Shown here: one piece after another, positions 27,206 to 35,812 of the stretch
How positions within the stretch are numbered: position 1 is the first letter of the stretch
Layout of the letters: each line of letters opens with the position of its first letter
DNA from: Pseudarthrobacter sp. NBSH8
GTDB lineage: Bacteria; Actinomycetota; Actinomycetes; Actinomycetales; Micrococcaceae
Length of the DNA stretch: 64,000 bases
Direction of reading: 5' to 3'
NCBI RefSeq assembly: GCF_014217545.1
Contig: NZ_CP043178.1
Coordinates: 3,472,001 to 3,536,000, forward strand
Program-made: the position numbers and the translations under genes
The notes under the pieces: generated by a model
Database searches by the model: none
Told to the model about the DNA's origin: nothing
The model's input: the letters and a program-made list of their open reading frames with translations, nothing else

Positions 27206-28585
27206 ATGGCTAACGTCCCAGTTCCGGCTTCCGGCGCAGCGCCGCGTCCGGACAAGCCGATTCACCCCAAGGGCCTGTATAAGGCCTTCGCCGCCAGCCT
27301 CACCGGCACCGCCCTTGAGTGGTACGACTTCGCCGTCTACTCGGCCGCGGCCGCCGTCGTATTTCCCCTGGTCTTCTTCCCGTCATCCGATCCCCTGACC
27401 GGCACCATCCTGGCCTTCTCCACATATGCGGTGGGCTACGTGTCCCGGCCTATCGGCGGCATCATCTTCGGCCGGCTCGGTGACCGGATCGGCCGCAAGA
27501 AGGTCCTGGTGACCACCCTGATGATCATCGGCGTGGCCACCGTCCTGATCGGCGTGCTGCCAGGCTACGCAACTATCGGCATCGCGGCCCCGATCATCCT
27601 GGTGCTGCTGCGCTTCGCCCAGGGCGTGGGCGTCGGCGGCGAATGGGGCGGCGCCGTGCTGCTCTCCAGTGAATACGGCGATCCCCACCGGCGCGGTTTC
27701 TGGGCCTCTGCAGCCCAGGTGGGCCCGCCCGCCGGCAACCTCATGGCCAACGGCGCCCTGGCTGTCCTGACCCTCACTCTCACCGAGGAGCAGTTCATCG
27801 GTTTCGGCTGGCGCATCGCGTTCCTGGTCTCGGCCCTGCTGGTCGGTTTCGGCCTCTGGATCCGCCTGAAGCTGGAAGACACCCCCATCTTCAAGGCCAT
27901 CGAAGCCCACGGAGAACAGCCCAGCGCCCCTGTCCGCGAGGTCTTCAGCAAGGAACTCCGGCCCCTCATCGCCGCCACGCTGTGCCGGGTGGGCCCGGAC
28001 GTGCTCTACGCCCTGTTCACCGTTTTCACCCTCACCTACGGCATCCAGGCCCTCGGCTATGAACGCAGCCAGGTGCTGACGGCAGTCCTGATCGGCTCCG
28101 CATTCCAGCTGTTTATGATCCCGCTGGCCGGCGCTGTGTCCGACCGGTTTAACCGCCGCCTGGTCTACGGCACCGCAGCGGTGGTGGGCGCTGTGTGGAC
28201 CTTCGTCTTCTTCGGCGTCCTGGGCGCCGACAACGAGCCGATGCTCATCATCGGCATTGTGCTCGGCCTTATGGCGCACTCATTTATGTACGGCCCGCAG
28301 GCTGCCTTCATCGTGGAACAGTTCTCACCCCGGCTCCGCTCCACCGGCAGCTCACTGGCCTACACCTTCGCCGGTGTGATCGGCGGCGCCATCGCTCCCC
28401 TGATGTTCACTCTGCTCCTGGCCCAGTTCGGCACCTGGATTCCGGTGGCGATCTACGTGACCGTGGCCGCGGCCGTCACAGCCGTGGGCCTGGCCCTCGG
28501 CCGCGACTCCAACGTTGTGGAGGACGAAGACTTCCGCTTGCTGCTGGAAGGATCCGCGGCAGCGCGCCAGCAGTACGCCAACTAG
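27206..28585 (+). CDS. MHS family MFS metabolite:proton symporter
   Basis: A 459-residue twelve-helix carrier. The MHS signature LEWYDFAVYSAAAAVVFPLVFF opens helix 1, and the loop 2-3 motif is FGRLGDRIGRKKVL; FAQGVGVGGEWGGAVLLSSE is the helix 4 region. MHS carriers import organic acids, betaines and similar metabolites with protons. A GGAGG ribosome site precedes the ATG. It is followed by a convergent GntR gene, with a 17-bp inverted repeat between them. The substrate may be the compound processed by the DUF2848 and nitrilase proteins. Confidence 0.92.
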   Translation: MANVPVPASGAAPRPDKPIHPKGLYKAFAASLTGTALEWYDFAVYSAAAAVVFPLVFFPSSDPLTGTILAFSTYAVGYVSRPIGGIIFGRLGDRIGRKKVLVTTLMIIGVATVLIGVLPGYATIGIAAPIILVLLRFAQGVGVGGEWGGAVLLSSEYGDPHRRGFWASAAQVGPPAGNLMANGALAVLTLTLTEEQFIGFGWRIAFLVSALLVGFGLWIRLKLEDTPIFKAIEAHGEQPSAPVREVFSKELRPLIAATLCRVGPDVLYALFTVFTLTYGIQALGYERSQVLTAVLIGSAFQLFMIPLAGAVSDRFNRRLVYGTAAVVGAVWTFVFFGVLGADNEPMLIIGIVLGLMAHSFMYGPQAAFIVEQFSPRLRSTGSSLAYTFAGVIGGAIAPLMFTLLLAQFGTWIPVAIYVTVAAAVTAVGLALGRDSNVVEDEDFRLLLEGSAAARQQYAN

Positions 28586-28620
28586 CAAGCTCAACTGACG
28601 AAGCCAGCTATGCCGGCCGG

Positions 28621-28681
28621 AGTTTTTGTCCACATAATGCACACAAAACGCCTTTTACCTCGCGTTATGTGGACAAAAACT
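28621..28681. repeat. 17-bp perfect inverted repeat between convergent genes
   Basis: AGTTTTTGTCCACATAA (28621-28637) and its exact complement (28665-28681) enclose a 27-nt loop. T-runs lie at the outer 5' side and A-runs at the outer 3' side, the reverse of a canonical bidirectional terminator. It may still fold and stop transcription, or be a protein-binding or mobile palindrome. Confidence 0.65.
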
Positions 28682-28686
28682 CTCCA

Positions 28687-29343
28687 TCAGGCGCGGAGCA
28701 GGATATCCCGGGTGACGGCCAGGTGATGGTCAATGGCCTCCTGCGCCTTGGCGGCATCGCCGGACACCAGGGCATCGAGGATGTCCTGGTGTTCGGCGCA
28801 CACCTGTCCGCGCCGGTCACCGGTGCGGAACAGGGCAGCGACGCCCACCAGGATCTGCCGGACATGCAGCTTGCTGTACGTTCGGGAGATGAGCTCATTG
28901 CCCGCGGCGTCGATCAGCAGCTGATGGAAGAGGGTGTCCAGTCGGATGAACTCCTGCGCAGCGTCCGCATTCAGCTCATGTGGAAGCTGGGCCTGCTGGT
29001 CGAGGGTGTCCTGCATGGTTTCCGCAGGAACGCGGCGCTGTTCGATCACCAGGCGGGCGGCATGGCTTTCCAGCACACCCCGGAGCTCCATAAGTTCCGA
29101 CATTTCGCGGCCCGTTACCGGCGGAACATAGGCACCGCGCTGCGGAATCAGTTCCACCAGGCCGTCGGAGACGAGCAGCAGGAGCGCCTCCCGGACCGGA
29201 GTTCGCGAGACGCCGATCTCCGCGGCCAGCTCCTGCTCGTTCAGGAACTTCCCCTGGACCTCCGGGTCAATCAGGATGTTTTCCCGCAGGTACGCGTACG
29301 CCTTCTCGCGGCCGGACGCCGACGTCGCCGAACTTTTTCGCAT
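28687..29343 (-). CDS. FadR-type GntR family regulator
   Basis: A 218-residue regulator. The winged helix is AYAYLRENILIDPEVQGKFLNEQELAAEIGVSRTPVREALLLL; the FCD domain runs from MELRGVLESHAARLVIEQR to DILDALVSGDAAKAQEAIDHH and has the Asp/His pattern of metal-binding members. The start codon lies inside a TGTATACA-containing palindrome, so autoregulation by steric block is likely. It is divergent from the nitrilase gene. The same motif upstream of the transporter and DUF2848 genes suggests a four-gene local regulon. Confidence 0.88.
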   Translation of the reverse strand: MRKSSATSASGREKAYAYLRENILIDPEVQGKFLNEQELAAEIGVSRTPVREALLLLVSDGLVELIPQRGAYVPPVTGREMSELMELRGVLESHAARLVIEQRRVPAETMQDTLDQQAQLPHELNADAAQEFIRLDTLFHQLLIDAAGNELISRTYSKLHVRQILVGVAALFRTGDRRGQVCAEHQDILDALVSGDAAKAQEAIDHHLAVTRDILLRA

Positions 29344-29358
29344 ACATTATGTATACAA
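29341..29358. promoter_or_regulatory. operator overlapping the gntR start
   Basis: CATACATTATGTATACAA contains the TGTATACA core and an overlapping ATACAT/ATGTAT inverted repeat. It covers the start codon of the GntR gene and lies 18 bases before the nitrilase ATG. Confidence 0.6.
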
Positions 29359-29375
29359 CAGACTGGAGTAATTTC

Positions 29376-30170
29376 ATGCGTTTAGCAGTGGCCCAAATCA
29401 TCTCCGGCGCCGATCTGGCCGCCAACCTGGAGCTAATCCGAGACTACGCCACGCGGGCCAAAGCCGCCGGAGCCGAGCTCGTGGTGTTCCCGGAAGCCGC
29501 CATGCGCGCCTTCGGCAACAGCCTGACGGACATTGCCGAGCCACTGGACGGGCCATGGGCCGCCGCCGTCCGCGGCATTGCCCACGAGCTGGACATCACT
29601 GTGGTGGCGGGCATGTTCACCCCGGGCGGGGGCGGCCGGGTGCGGAATACCTTGCTGGTCACCGGCCCGGGCGCCGAGACCTCCTACGACAAGATCCACC
29701 TCTTTGATGCGTTTGGTTTCGCCGAGTCCGATACCGTCGACGCCGGAACAGCCCCCGTGACCTTCGAGGTGGGCGGCACCACTTTCGGTTTGGCCACCTG
29801 CTACGACGTGCGATTCCCGGCACTGTTCACGGCCAACGCCAAAGCCGGCGCCCAGGTCAACATTGTCTGCGCCTCGTGGGGGGCCGGCGAGGGCAAAGCT
29901 GAACAGTGGGACCTCCTGGTCCGCGCCCGTGCCCTGGACAGCACCACCTTCGTAGTGGCCAGCGGTCAGGGAGATCCGGCGAGCGTCGGCATCGCCTCCG
30001 CCGGCAAGGCTCCCACCGGCGTGGGCCACAGCGCCGTCATCTCTCCCCTGGGTTCTGCCCTGGTGGCCCTCGGCGGCAAACCGGAACTCGCCGTCGTCGA
30101 CATTGACCAGTCCGTCGTAGCAGAGGTCCGCGGCAAACTGCCTGTCCTGGCTAACGCCCGGACCTTCTGA
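29376..30170 (+). CDS. carbon-nitrogen hydrolase (nitrilase superfamily amidase)
   Basis: A 264-residue nitrilase-fold hydrolase. The catalytic triad is in VVFPEAAM (Glu40), SYDKIHLFD (Lys106) and ATCYDVRFP (Cys142). The Nit-type sequence resembles omega-amidase and deaminated glutathione amidase more than true nitrilases. The ATG at 29376 gives the usual MRLAVAQ opening; nine upstream codons would overlap the operator. It is controlled from the region shared with the GntR gene. It probably hydrolyses an amide of a small acid taken up by the MHS carrier. Confidence 0.9.
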   Translation: MRLAVAQIISGADLAANLELIRDYATRAKAAGAELVVFPEAAMRAFGNSLTDIAEPLDGPWAAAVRGIAHELDITVVAGMFTPGGGGRVRNTLLVTGPGAETSYDKIHLFDAFGFAESDTVDAGTAPVTFEVGGTTFGLATCYDVRFPALFTANAKAGAQVNIVCASWGAGEGKAEQWDLLVRARALDSTTFVVASGQGDPASVGIASAGKAPTGVGHSAVISPLGSALVALGGKPELAVVDIDQSVVAEVRGKLPVLANARTF

Positions 30171-30540
30171 CCCCGCGGGCCGGCCCGGCGAATTCTCCCC
30201 GCGAGGGCCGGCCGCAAGAGCGGTGAGTCGCCGTTCATTTTCAGGAAACGTTGCCCTTTTCAGCGCCCGACGGCGACTTCTCACCACGTGCGCGCACCGC
30301 CGCCCGCCGTCGCTGGCACCAAGGGCGCAAGGCTTCCTGCCGGAGCGTCATTCAACAGGTTCTGTTTACACGCCGGAAACATCACGGTCATGCGATCTTC
30401 ACGAAAGACGCCGGTCCGTAACCTGTCCGCAACTTAGCGAAGTGCAAACGGAAACACGCGGCGGCAAATATTGATCGGAGGGATACGCGGGACACCTATG
30501 AGAAGTCCCCGTATTCAGGATCAATGAAAGGGACCCACCG
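30171..30540. other. 370-bp intergenic region upstream of amt
   Basis: No gene is visible. It holds a GGCCGGCC-rich stretch just after the nitrilase stop, which could fold as a terminator, then a GlnR-like box at 30364-30391, and an untranslated leader of about 100 bases before the amt GTG. Confidence 0.5.
30364..30391 (+). promoter_or_regulatory. GlnR-like nitrogen box upstream of amt
   Basis: TTTAC-N6-GAAAC-N6-GTCAT follows the actinobacterial GlnR pattern gTnAC-N6-GaAAC-N6-gTnAC, with only one or two departures. Its position about 150 bases before an ammonium transporter gene is where nitrogen control is expected. It does not fit the AmtR consensus of corynebacteria. Confidence 0.55.
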
Positions 30541-31854
30541 GTGGAGATCACTGCGCAACACGTCTGGATGATGATCGCGGCGGCAATGGTGCTGCTTATG
30601 ACACCCGGACTCGGTCTTTTCTATGGCGGCATGACGCGTGCCAAGGCAGCACTGAACATGATCATGATGAGCTTCATCTCTGCCGGCATCGTGGGAGTTG
30701 TGTGGGTCCTGTGGGGTTATTCCATGACCACCGGCGACGGAATCCTCGGCATTTTTGGCGACCCTTTCGCCAACTTCGGGCTGCAGAACCTCATGGGCTC
30801 CCCTGACCTCATCAAAGCCGGTTTCAGCGCCACCTTCGCCATCATCACCGTGGCCCTCATCAGCGGCGCCATCGCGGACCGTGCCAAGTTCAGCGCGTGG
30901 GCAGTGTTTGTGCCACTGTGGGTCACGCTGGTCTATTGCCCCCTGGCCTACATGATCTGGGGCGGCGGGCTCATGAGCGCCGGCGGAGCCATCACCGAGG
31001 TCTTCGGCCAGGTCATCGACTTCGCCGGCGGTGCAGTGGTGGAGATCAGCTCGGGCACGGCGGCCCTGGTCCTTGCCCTGGTGGTTGGCCAGCGCCACGG
31101 CTTCGCCAAGGATCCCAGCCACCGCCCGCACAATGTCCCCTTCATCATGCTCGGCGCGGCCATCCTGTGGTTCGGCTGGTTCGGGTTCAATGGCGGCGCC
31201 GCCACCACCGCGGAGCAGGCCGGCCTGATCTGGATCAACACGCTGGTTACCCCGGCCGCGGCCATGCTCAGCTGGCTGCTGACGGAGAAGATCCGCCACG
31301 GCCACCCCACGTCCCTGGGCGCAGCCTCCGGTGTTGTGGCCGGCCTGGTGGCCATCACACCGTCCTGCGCCAACATCAGCCCAGTGGCCGCCATCGGTTT
31401 GGGCCTGGTGGCCGGTGCAGCCAGCTGCGTGTTTGTTGACCTGAAGTACCGGTTCGGCCTTGACGACTCCCTGGACGTGGTGGGAGTACACCTCGGCGCC
31501 GGGCTCATCGGCACACTCGCCCTGGGCTTCATCGCCCTCCCCGTGGACGGCCAGGGCGGCGGCCTCTTCTACGGCGGCGGACTCCAGCAGCTGACGGCTC
31601 AGGCCGTAGCGGTACTGGTCACCGTTGCCCTCTCCGGTGGTGTGACCCTGGTGATCGGCCGGGCCATCAACAAGACCATCGGGTTCCGGGTGAGCCACGA
31701 AGCCGAGATGGTAGGCGTGGATCTTTCCGAGCATGCCGAGAGCGCCTACGCCTTCGGTGGGCTTGGCAGCCACTTCAACCCGCTGGTCCGCCGGACCTCG
31801 GAACCTGCTGCGGCTCCCGCTCCCGCGCCCGCAAAGGAAGACACCTTCGCCTAA
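30541..31854 (+). CDS. amt: ammonium transporter
   Basis: A 437-residue Amt/Mep/Rh channel with about eleven helices. Recognisable stretches are LMTPGLGLFYGGMTRAK, FSAWAVFVPLWVTLVYCPLAYMIWGGG, ILWFGWFGFNGGAA, the conserved VGVHLGAGLIGTLALG region with the pore histidine, and FRVSHEAEMVGVDLSEHAESAY, the cytosolic tail that contacts PII. A GTG start with GAAAGGGACC upstream is used. A GlnR-like box precedes it. No glnK or glnD follows, unlike the common amtB-glnK-glnD operon. Confidence 0.93.
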   Translation: MEITAQHVWMMIAAAMVLLMTPGLGLFYGGMTRAKAALNMIMMSFISAGIVGVVWVLWGYSMTTGDGILGIFGDPFANFGLQNLMGSPDLIKAGFSATFAIITVALISGAIADRAKFSAWAVFVPLWVTLVYCPLAYMIWGGGLMSAGGAITEVFGQVIDFAGGAVVEISSGTAALVLALVVGQRHGFAKDPSHRPHNVPFIMLGAAILWFGWFGFNGGAATTAEQAGLIWINTLVTPAAAMLSWLLTEKIRHGHPTSLGAASGVVAGLVAITPSCANISPVAAIGLGLVAGAASCVFVDLKYRFGLDDSLDVVGVHLGAGLIGTLALGFIALPVDGQGGGLFYGGGLQQLTAQAVAVLVTVALSGGVTLVIGRAINKTIGFRVSHEAEMVGVDLSEHAESAYAFGGLGSHFNPLVRRTSEPAAAPAPAPAKEDTFA

Positions 31855-31893
31855 GGACTAGGGGCTACTAAACGCCTTCTGACGCCTCCGGCC

Positions 31894-31923
31894 GGGCCCG
31901 CTCAGTATGACCTGGGCGGGCTC
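31894..31923. terminator. terminator hairpin between amt and padR
   Basis: Arms GGGCCCGCTCAG (31894-31905) and CTGGGCGGGCTC (31912-31923) pair over 12 positions with two G-T wobbles around a 6-nt loop, between convergent genes; the right arm reaches the padR stop. Confidence 0.6.
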
Positions 31924-32518
31924 AGTCGGCCAGGATCTGGTAGAGCGCGCGGCGGGTTTCGTCGAGCTTTTCCACCGCGGCATTGCGCTGTTCTTCCGTG
32001 GCGGCCGTGCGGAACTGATGAATGACCCCCATCAGCTTGCCCACACTCTGGTGGAAGGCCGGCCCGGATCCTTCCGCATCGCTGTTCCACGCATTCTCCA
32101 GCTCTTCCGCATGCTCGGCCACATAGGCCTTGCCCGCATCGGTGAGGGTGAAGTCGGTCCGCCGGCCCTCGCTGAGGGGCTCAATCAGGTCCTCGTCCAC
32201 CAGCTGCTGCAGCGTCGGGTAGATCGACCCCGGGCTGGGCCGCCATGCCCCTGACGTTTTCTCCGCGATGGTCTTGATCAGGCCATATCCGTTGGAGGGG
32301 GCCTCGGCCAGGAGCGACAGGATGGCCCACCGGACATCACCCCTGCTTGCCCGCCGGGGACCCGGCCCGAAACCGTGACCAAACCCGCCCCGCGGCCCAA
32401 AGCCCGGGCCGAATCCTCCCCCGCGGTGCCCGTGTGGTCCGCGCCTGCCCCTGCCGCGCTCAAACCGTCCCCGCCCGAACGGCGGTTCCAAAAACTTGTC
32501 GTCGTGAATGCCTTTCAT
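31922..32518 (-). CDS. PadR family transcriptional regulator with Gly/Arg-rich N-terminus
   Basis: A 198-residue PadR protein. A disordered Gly/Arg/His/Phe-rich head (about residues 12-55, repeated GFGPGFGPRGG units) precedes the winged helix: DVRWAILSLLAEAPSNGYGLIKTIAEKTSGAWRPSPGSIYPTLQQLVDEDLI, then an effector/dimer helix region. An AAGGGACG site precedes the ATG. A CGATATATCG palindrome in its promoter region is a likely autoregulatory operator. No adjacent transporter is present, so its other targets are unknown. Confidence 0.9.
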   Translation of the reverse strand: MKGIHDDKFLEPPFGRGRFERGRGRRGPHGHRGGGFGPGFGPRGGFGHGFGPGPRRASRGDVRWAILSLLAEAPSNGYGLIKTIAEKTSGAWRPSPGSIYPTLQQLVDEDLIEPLSEGRRTDFTLTDAGKAYVAEHAEELENAWNSDAEGSGPAFHQSVGKLMGVIHQFRTAATEEQRNAAVEKLDETRRALYQILAD

Positions 32519-32582
32519 GGCGGCATCGTCCCTTCCTATTTCTTGTTGAATGGTTATCGGTCAATCACTCACCGACACTTAA

Positions 32583-32602
32583 CGATATATCGGTATGTAT
32601 CG
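32583..32602. promoter_or_regulatory. PadR-type operator upstream of padR
   Basis: CGATATATCGGTATGTATCG holds a perfect CGATATATCG palindrome and is itself a broader inverted repeat (CGATA-T/C-ATA on both strands), typical of AT-rich PadR sites. It is 64 bases upstream of the padR start. Confidence 0.5.
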
Positions 32603-32730
32603 CGAAACGAGGCCCGGAACGAAAGTACAGGGCGTAAAATACCGGCTTGGCATCAGTTGATCCCATATCTGGATGCAACAGGTCCCGGCGGCGTATCCTG
32701 TTCACACGTCGCGAGCTTGAGGGCTGAACA

Positions 32731-35079
32731 ATGGCGCAGCAAAAGAAACGCAGGCACCGGTTGGCCGCCACCCTGGGAGGGGTCATCGGATTCTTCGCGG
32801 CGAGCGCCATGTGCGGCGTCCTGGCCGCAAGCCTGGTGGTCCCTGCGGTTGCGACGGTGGGCTTCGGCGTCAGCACCTCCATCAGCTACTTTGAAAATCT
32901 CCCCACGGAACTGATCGTTGCGCCGCCGTCGCAATCCACCAAAGTCCTCACCTCAGACGGCCAGCCAATCGCCACGTTTTATACCGAGAACCGGATCAAG
33001 ATCCCCCTGGACCGGATATCCCCCTATGTCCGGGACGCCATCGTGGCCATCGAGGACAGCAGATTTTATGAGCACCCGGGCATAGACGCGCAAGGGATCC
33101 TCCGTGCCGCGATCTTCAACCTGACGCAGAAGGGCAAGCAGGGCGCCTCCACGATCACCCAGCAGTACGTCACCAACGTGATCAATGAGTCCTTTGTGTC
33201 CCAGGACAAGACCGACGAGGTGATCCTCAGCGGCCAGAAGAGCGTCGGGGACAAGCTCCGCGAGATGAAGCTGGCCATCGCACTGGAGAAGAAATTCAGC
33301 AAGGACCAGATCCTCGAGGGCTACCTGAACATCGTGTTCTTCAACCGCGAGGCCTACGGAATCGAGGCGGCGGCACGGTACTTCTTCAGCACCACGGCGG
33401 CCGATCTCACGCTGCCGCAGGCCGCCCTGCTGGCCGGGTTGGTCAACAGCCCCAGCTACTACAACCCCGCGGTCAATCCGGAGCAGGCCGCGAGCCGCCG
33501 GAACCAGGTACTTTCCGAAATGCTGGCCAAGAACAAAATCACCCTGGCGGACCACGACGCCGCCACGGCGACGCCCATCGAGCTGAAGCTCAGTCCGGGG
33601 AAGCAGGGCTGCGCTCACGCCCTGATGGCGCCGTACTTCTGCGACTACATTTCGCATCTGATCCTGAACAACCCGGCCTACGGCACCACCTTGATCGAGC
33701 GCGAGCGGAAGCTGTACCGCGGCGGGCTCACCATCGTCACCACGCTGGACAGCCGGCTTCAGGCGGCGGCCCAGGCGCAGGTGGACGCCACCGCCGGGGC
33801 GAATCCTGACCGCTGGGGCGCGTCCCTGGTGACGGTCCAGCCGGGCACCGGGAAAATCCTGGCAATGGCGCAGAACACGGTGTTCCTGCCTGCCGAGGGC
33901 AGGTTCGACACGCAACTGAACTTCAACGTGGACTCCCGCGATCCGCAAGGCAATGACCTCAACGGGGCGGGCGGTTTCCAGCCAGGCTCCACCATGAAGC
34001 CCTTCACGTTCGCAGAGTGGCTGAACGAGGGTAAGCCGCTGACAGGGATGGTGGACGCCTCCCGGCGGGTGTATCCGCTGGGCTTCCCGTGGCGCTCCAG
34101 CTGCGGAAAGGTGCTGGGCGCCTACAGCACAGCGCAGAACAACCCTGAGCTGGGCGCCGCCGATGACCTGCAGAATTCGGACGAGGGCTACTACCGCTCC
34201 ATGCCCGTGAACTACGGGTTGTACAACTCGATCAACACGGCTACCTTCGCCTCGGCCACCCAGCTCGATTTCTGCGGCATCCAAAAGATGGTGGACGCCG
34301 TGGGGCTGCACAGCGGACTCGATGGCGCCCAGATCAACATGCATCAGCTGGGCAATCTGCTCGGCGCCATCGGCGTCGCCCCGGTCCACTTGGCCAATGG
34401 TTTCGCCACCTTCGCCAATGACGGCCGGTACTGCTCCCCCATTGCCGTGCTTGAGGTCACGGAAGTGTCGGGTGGGAAGCTCCCGGGCCAGACCAGCGAG
34501 TGCCGTGACGCCGTCAAACCGGAGGTTGCCCGAGGCGTCAATGCCGTGCTCCAGGACGTGCTGAAGGTTGGCTCCGGCGTGTGGATCAACCCCAAGATCC
34601 ACACACTGATGCCCGTTGCCGCCAAGACCGGCACCTCGAACAACAACGGCTCCACCTGGGTGGTGGGCTACACCTCGGGCCTGGCTACAGCCTCCTTCTT
34701 CGGCGATGCACTGGAAGGCCAAAACCGCCCCGGCCAGAACGTCACCATCAACGGCCAGTTCTACCCCCGCCTTGACGGCTACATGATCGCCGGGCCGCAG
34801 TGGGTCAACTACATGCTCCAGGCCGCCCCGCTCTACCCGGCAAACCCGTTCCCCGCGCCACCGGCTTCCATGGTGGCCCCGCCGAAACCGACTCCCGCTC
34901 CGGCCGCGCCGAGGCCTGCTCCCGCACCAGCCCCAGCACCGGCCCCCGCGCCGGTTCCCGTGCCAGAGCCACCTCCTGCACCTGAACCCGCGCCGGTCCC
35001 GCCCGCGGCTGCCCTACCGCCGCTGCGCGAGATTCCGGGCCTTCCGCCTGCGAACGGTCTCCCGGGAGGCAGACCCTGA
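32731..35079 (+). CDS. class A penicillin-binding protein (bifunctional PBP)
   Basis: A 782-residue membrane-anchored peptidoglycan synthase. After one N-terminal membrane helix, the GT51 glycosyltransferase domain has AIEDSRFYEHPGID (catalytic Glu108) and GASTITQQYVTN; the transpeptidase domain has FQPGSTMKPF (Ser420), the SIN triad (Ser500-Asn502) and AAKTGTSN (Lys632). The last ~75 residues are a Pro/Ala-rich tail (repeated PAPAPA), probably wall-spanning. It makes and crosslinks glycan strands. The gene is monocistronic and ends at a terminator shared with DUF1992. Residue numbers were counted by hand. Confidence 0.94.
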   Translation: MAQQKKRRHRLAATLGGVIGFFAASAMCGVLAASLVVPAVATVGFGVSTSISYFENLPTELIVAPPSQSTKVLTSDGQPIATFYTENRIKIPLDRISPYVRDAIVAIEDSRFYEHPGIDAQGILRAAIFNLTQKGKQGASTITQQYVTNVINESFVSQDKTDEVILSGQKSVGDKLREMKLAIALEKKFSKDQILEGYLNIVFFNREAYGIEAAARYFFSTTAADLTLPQAALLAGLVNSPSYYNPAVNPEQAASRRNQVLSEMLAKNKITLADHDAATATPIELKLSPGKQGCAHALMAPYFCDYISHLILNNPAYGTTLIERERKLYRGGLTIVTTLDSRLQAAAQAQVDATAGANPDRWGASLVTVQPGTGKILAMAQNTVFLPAEGRFDTQLNFNVDSRDPQGNDLNGAGGFQPGSTMKPFTFAEWLNEGKPLTGMVDASRRVYPLGFPWRSSCGKVLGAYSTAQNNPELGAADDLQNSDEGYYRSMPVNYGLYNSINTATFASATQLDFCGIQKMVDAVGLHSGLDGAQINMHQLGNLLGAIGVAPVHLANGFATFANDGRYCSPIAVLEVTEVSGGKLPGQTSECRDAVKPEVARGVNAVLQDVLKVGSGVWINPKIHTLMPVAAKTGTSNNNGSTWVVGYTSGLATASFFGDALEGQNRPGQNVTINGQFYPRLDGYMIAGPQWVNYMLQAAPLYPANPFPAPPASMVAPPKPTPAPAAPRPAPAPAPAPAPAPVPVPEPPPAPEPAPVPPAAALPPLREIPGLPPANGLPGGRP

Positions 35080-35085
35080 GAACCG

Positions 35086-35111
35086 ACGACGGCGGGTGGC
35101 GCCGCCGTCGT
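35086..35111. terminator. bidirectional terminator between PBP and DUF1992
   Basis: Perfect 10-bp arms ACGACGGCGG/CCGCCGTCGT with a 6-nt loop between convergent stops. It contains the ACGACGGCGG core shared with other terminators in the window. Confidence 0.75.
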
Positions 35112-35119
35112 GCGTTCTC

Positions 35120-35710
35120 CTAAGTGGTACCGCGCCGGAGCCGCTGCCACCACGGACGCTTCGGTTCCGGTTCGGGCGGTGCGTCTTGTGCGGGGGCGGA
35201 ACGGCGTTCGCGCCAGCGCGCCACCTCCGTTTCGACGTCGCGTGTTTTGGTGATGACGGGCGGACCGCCCTGGAGCTGGCGCCGGGCGTCGACCACCCGG
35301 GCGTTGAAGTGGGCGAGGATGTCCCGGACCTGTTTTTCGGTGAACTGGGCATCCAACCGCCCATCCAGTTCGGCGTCTTCAGTGCGGAGCATGATGGCTT
35401 TAGGCCCCAGCCCGCTGATGTTCTCGCGCTGGATGAGGCCCTTGACCCACCAGTCGGGATCGTAGGCCTCCCCCAGCCCGGGGATCGGCTTGCCGGCGTA
35501 TTTGAGGTTGTCGAATTTGCCCTGCGCCATGGCGTCCCGGATCAGGTACTCCGCCCGGCGGGCATCGTCCACCTTTTTGCGAATATCCCGGTCCTTGGCC
35601 TCGGCGGCCTCGAGTTCGGCCTCTTCCTCGGCGCTGATCCCGGCTCCGCGGTAGGACCGGAGCTCGGCAGCCCGTTCCATCCGGCGCCTGAAGGCACTCT
35701 CGCCGCCCAT
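35120..35710 (-). CDS. DUF1992 domain protein
   Basis: A 196-residue soluble protein with the DUF1992 domain (also in DnaJC28): EYLIRDAMAQGKFDNLKYAG followed by KPIPGL, then DPDWWVKGLIQRENISGL and ELDGRLDAQFTEKQVRDILAHFNARVVDARRQ. A charged N-terminal helix and a Pro/Trp-rich C-terminus (PKRPWWQRLRRG) flank it. Function unknown; a cochaperone-like role is suggested only by the eukaryotic homologue. Confidence 0.85.
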   Translation of the reverse strand: MGGESAFRRRMERAAELRSYRGAGISAEEEAELEAAEAKDRDIRKKVDDARRAEYLIRDAMAQGKFDNLKYAGKPIPGLGEAYDPDWWVKGLIQRENISGLGPKAIMLRTEDAELDGRLDAQFTEKQVRDILAHFNARVVDARRQLQGGPPVITKTRDVETEVARWRERRSAPAQDAPPEPEPKRPWWQRLRRGTT

Positions 35711-35812
35711 GATCAGTCACCGCCTCCTCGCTCGTCCCGTTCCTCTCAGACTTCCAGTATTCAGAAGGCCGGTGCAGGTTTCAACGAGGGCCACTCGCGG
35801 CGGGCACCAAGC

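Noticed and set aside
32953..34722. Long open frame antisense to the class A PBP
   Set aside because: Same artefact of high-GC codon use; no start site or domain supports it.
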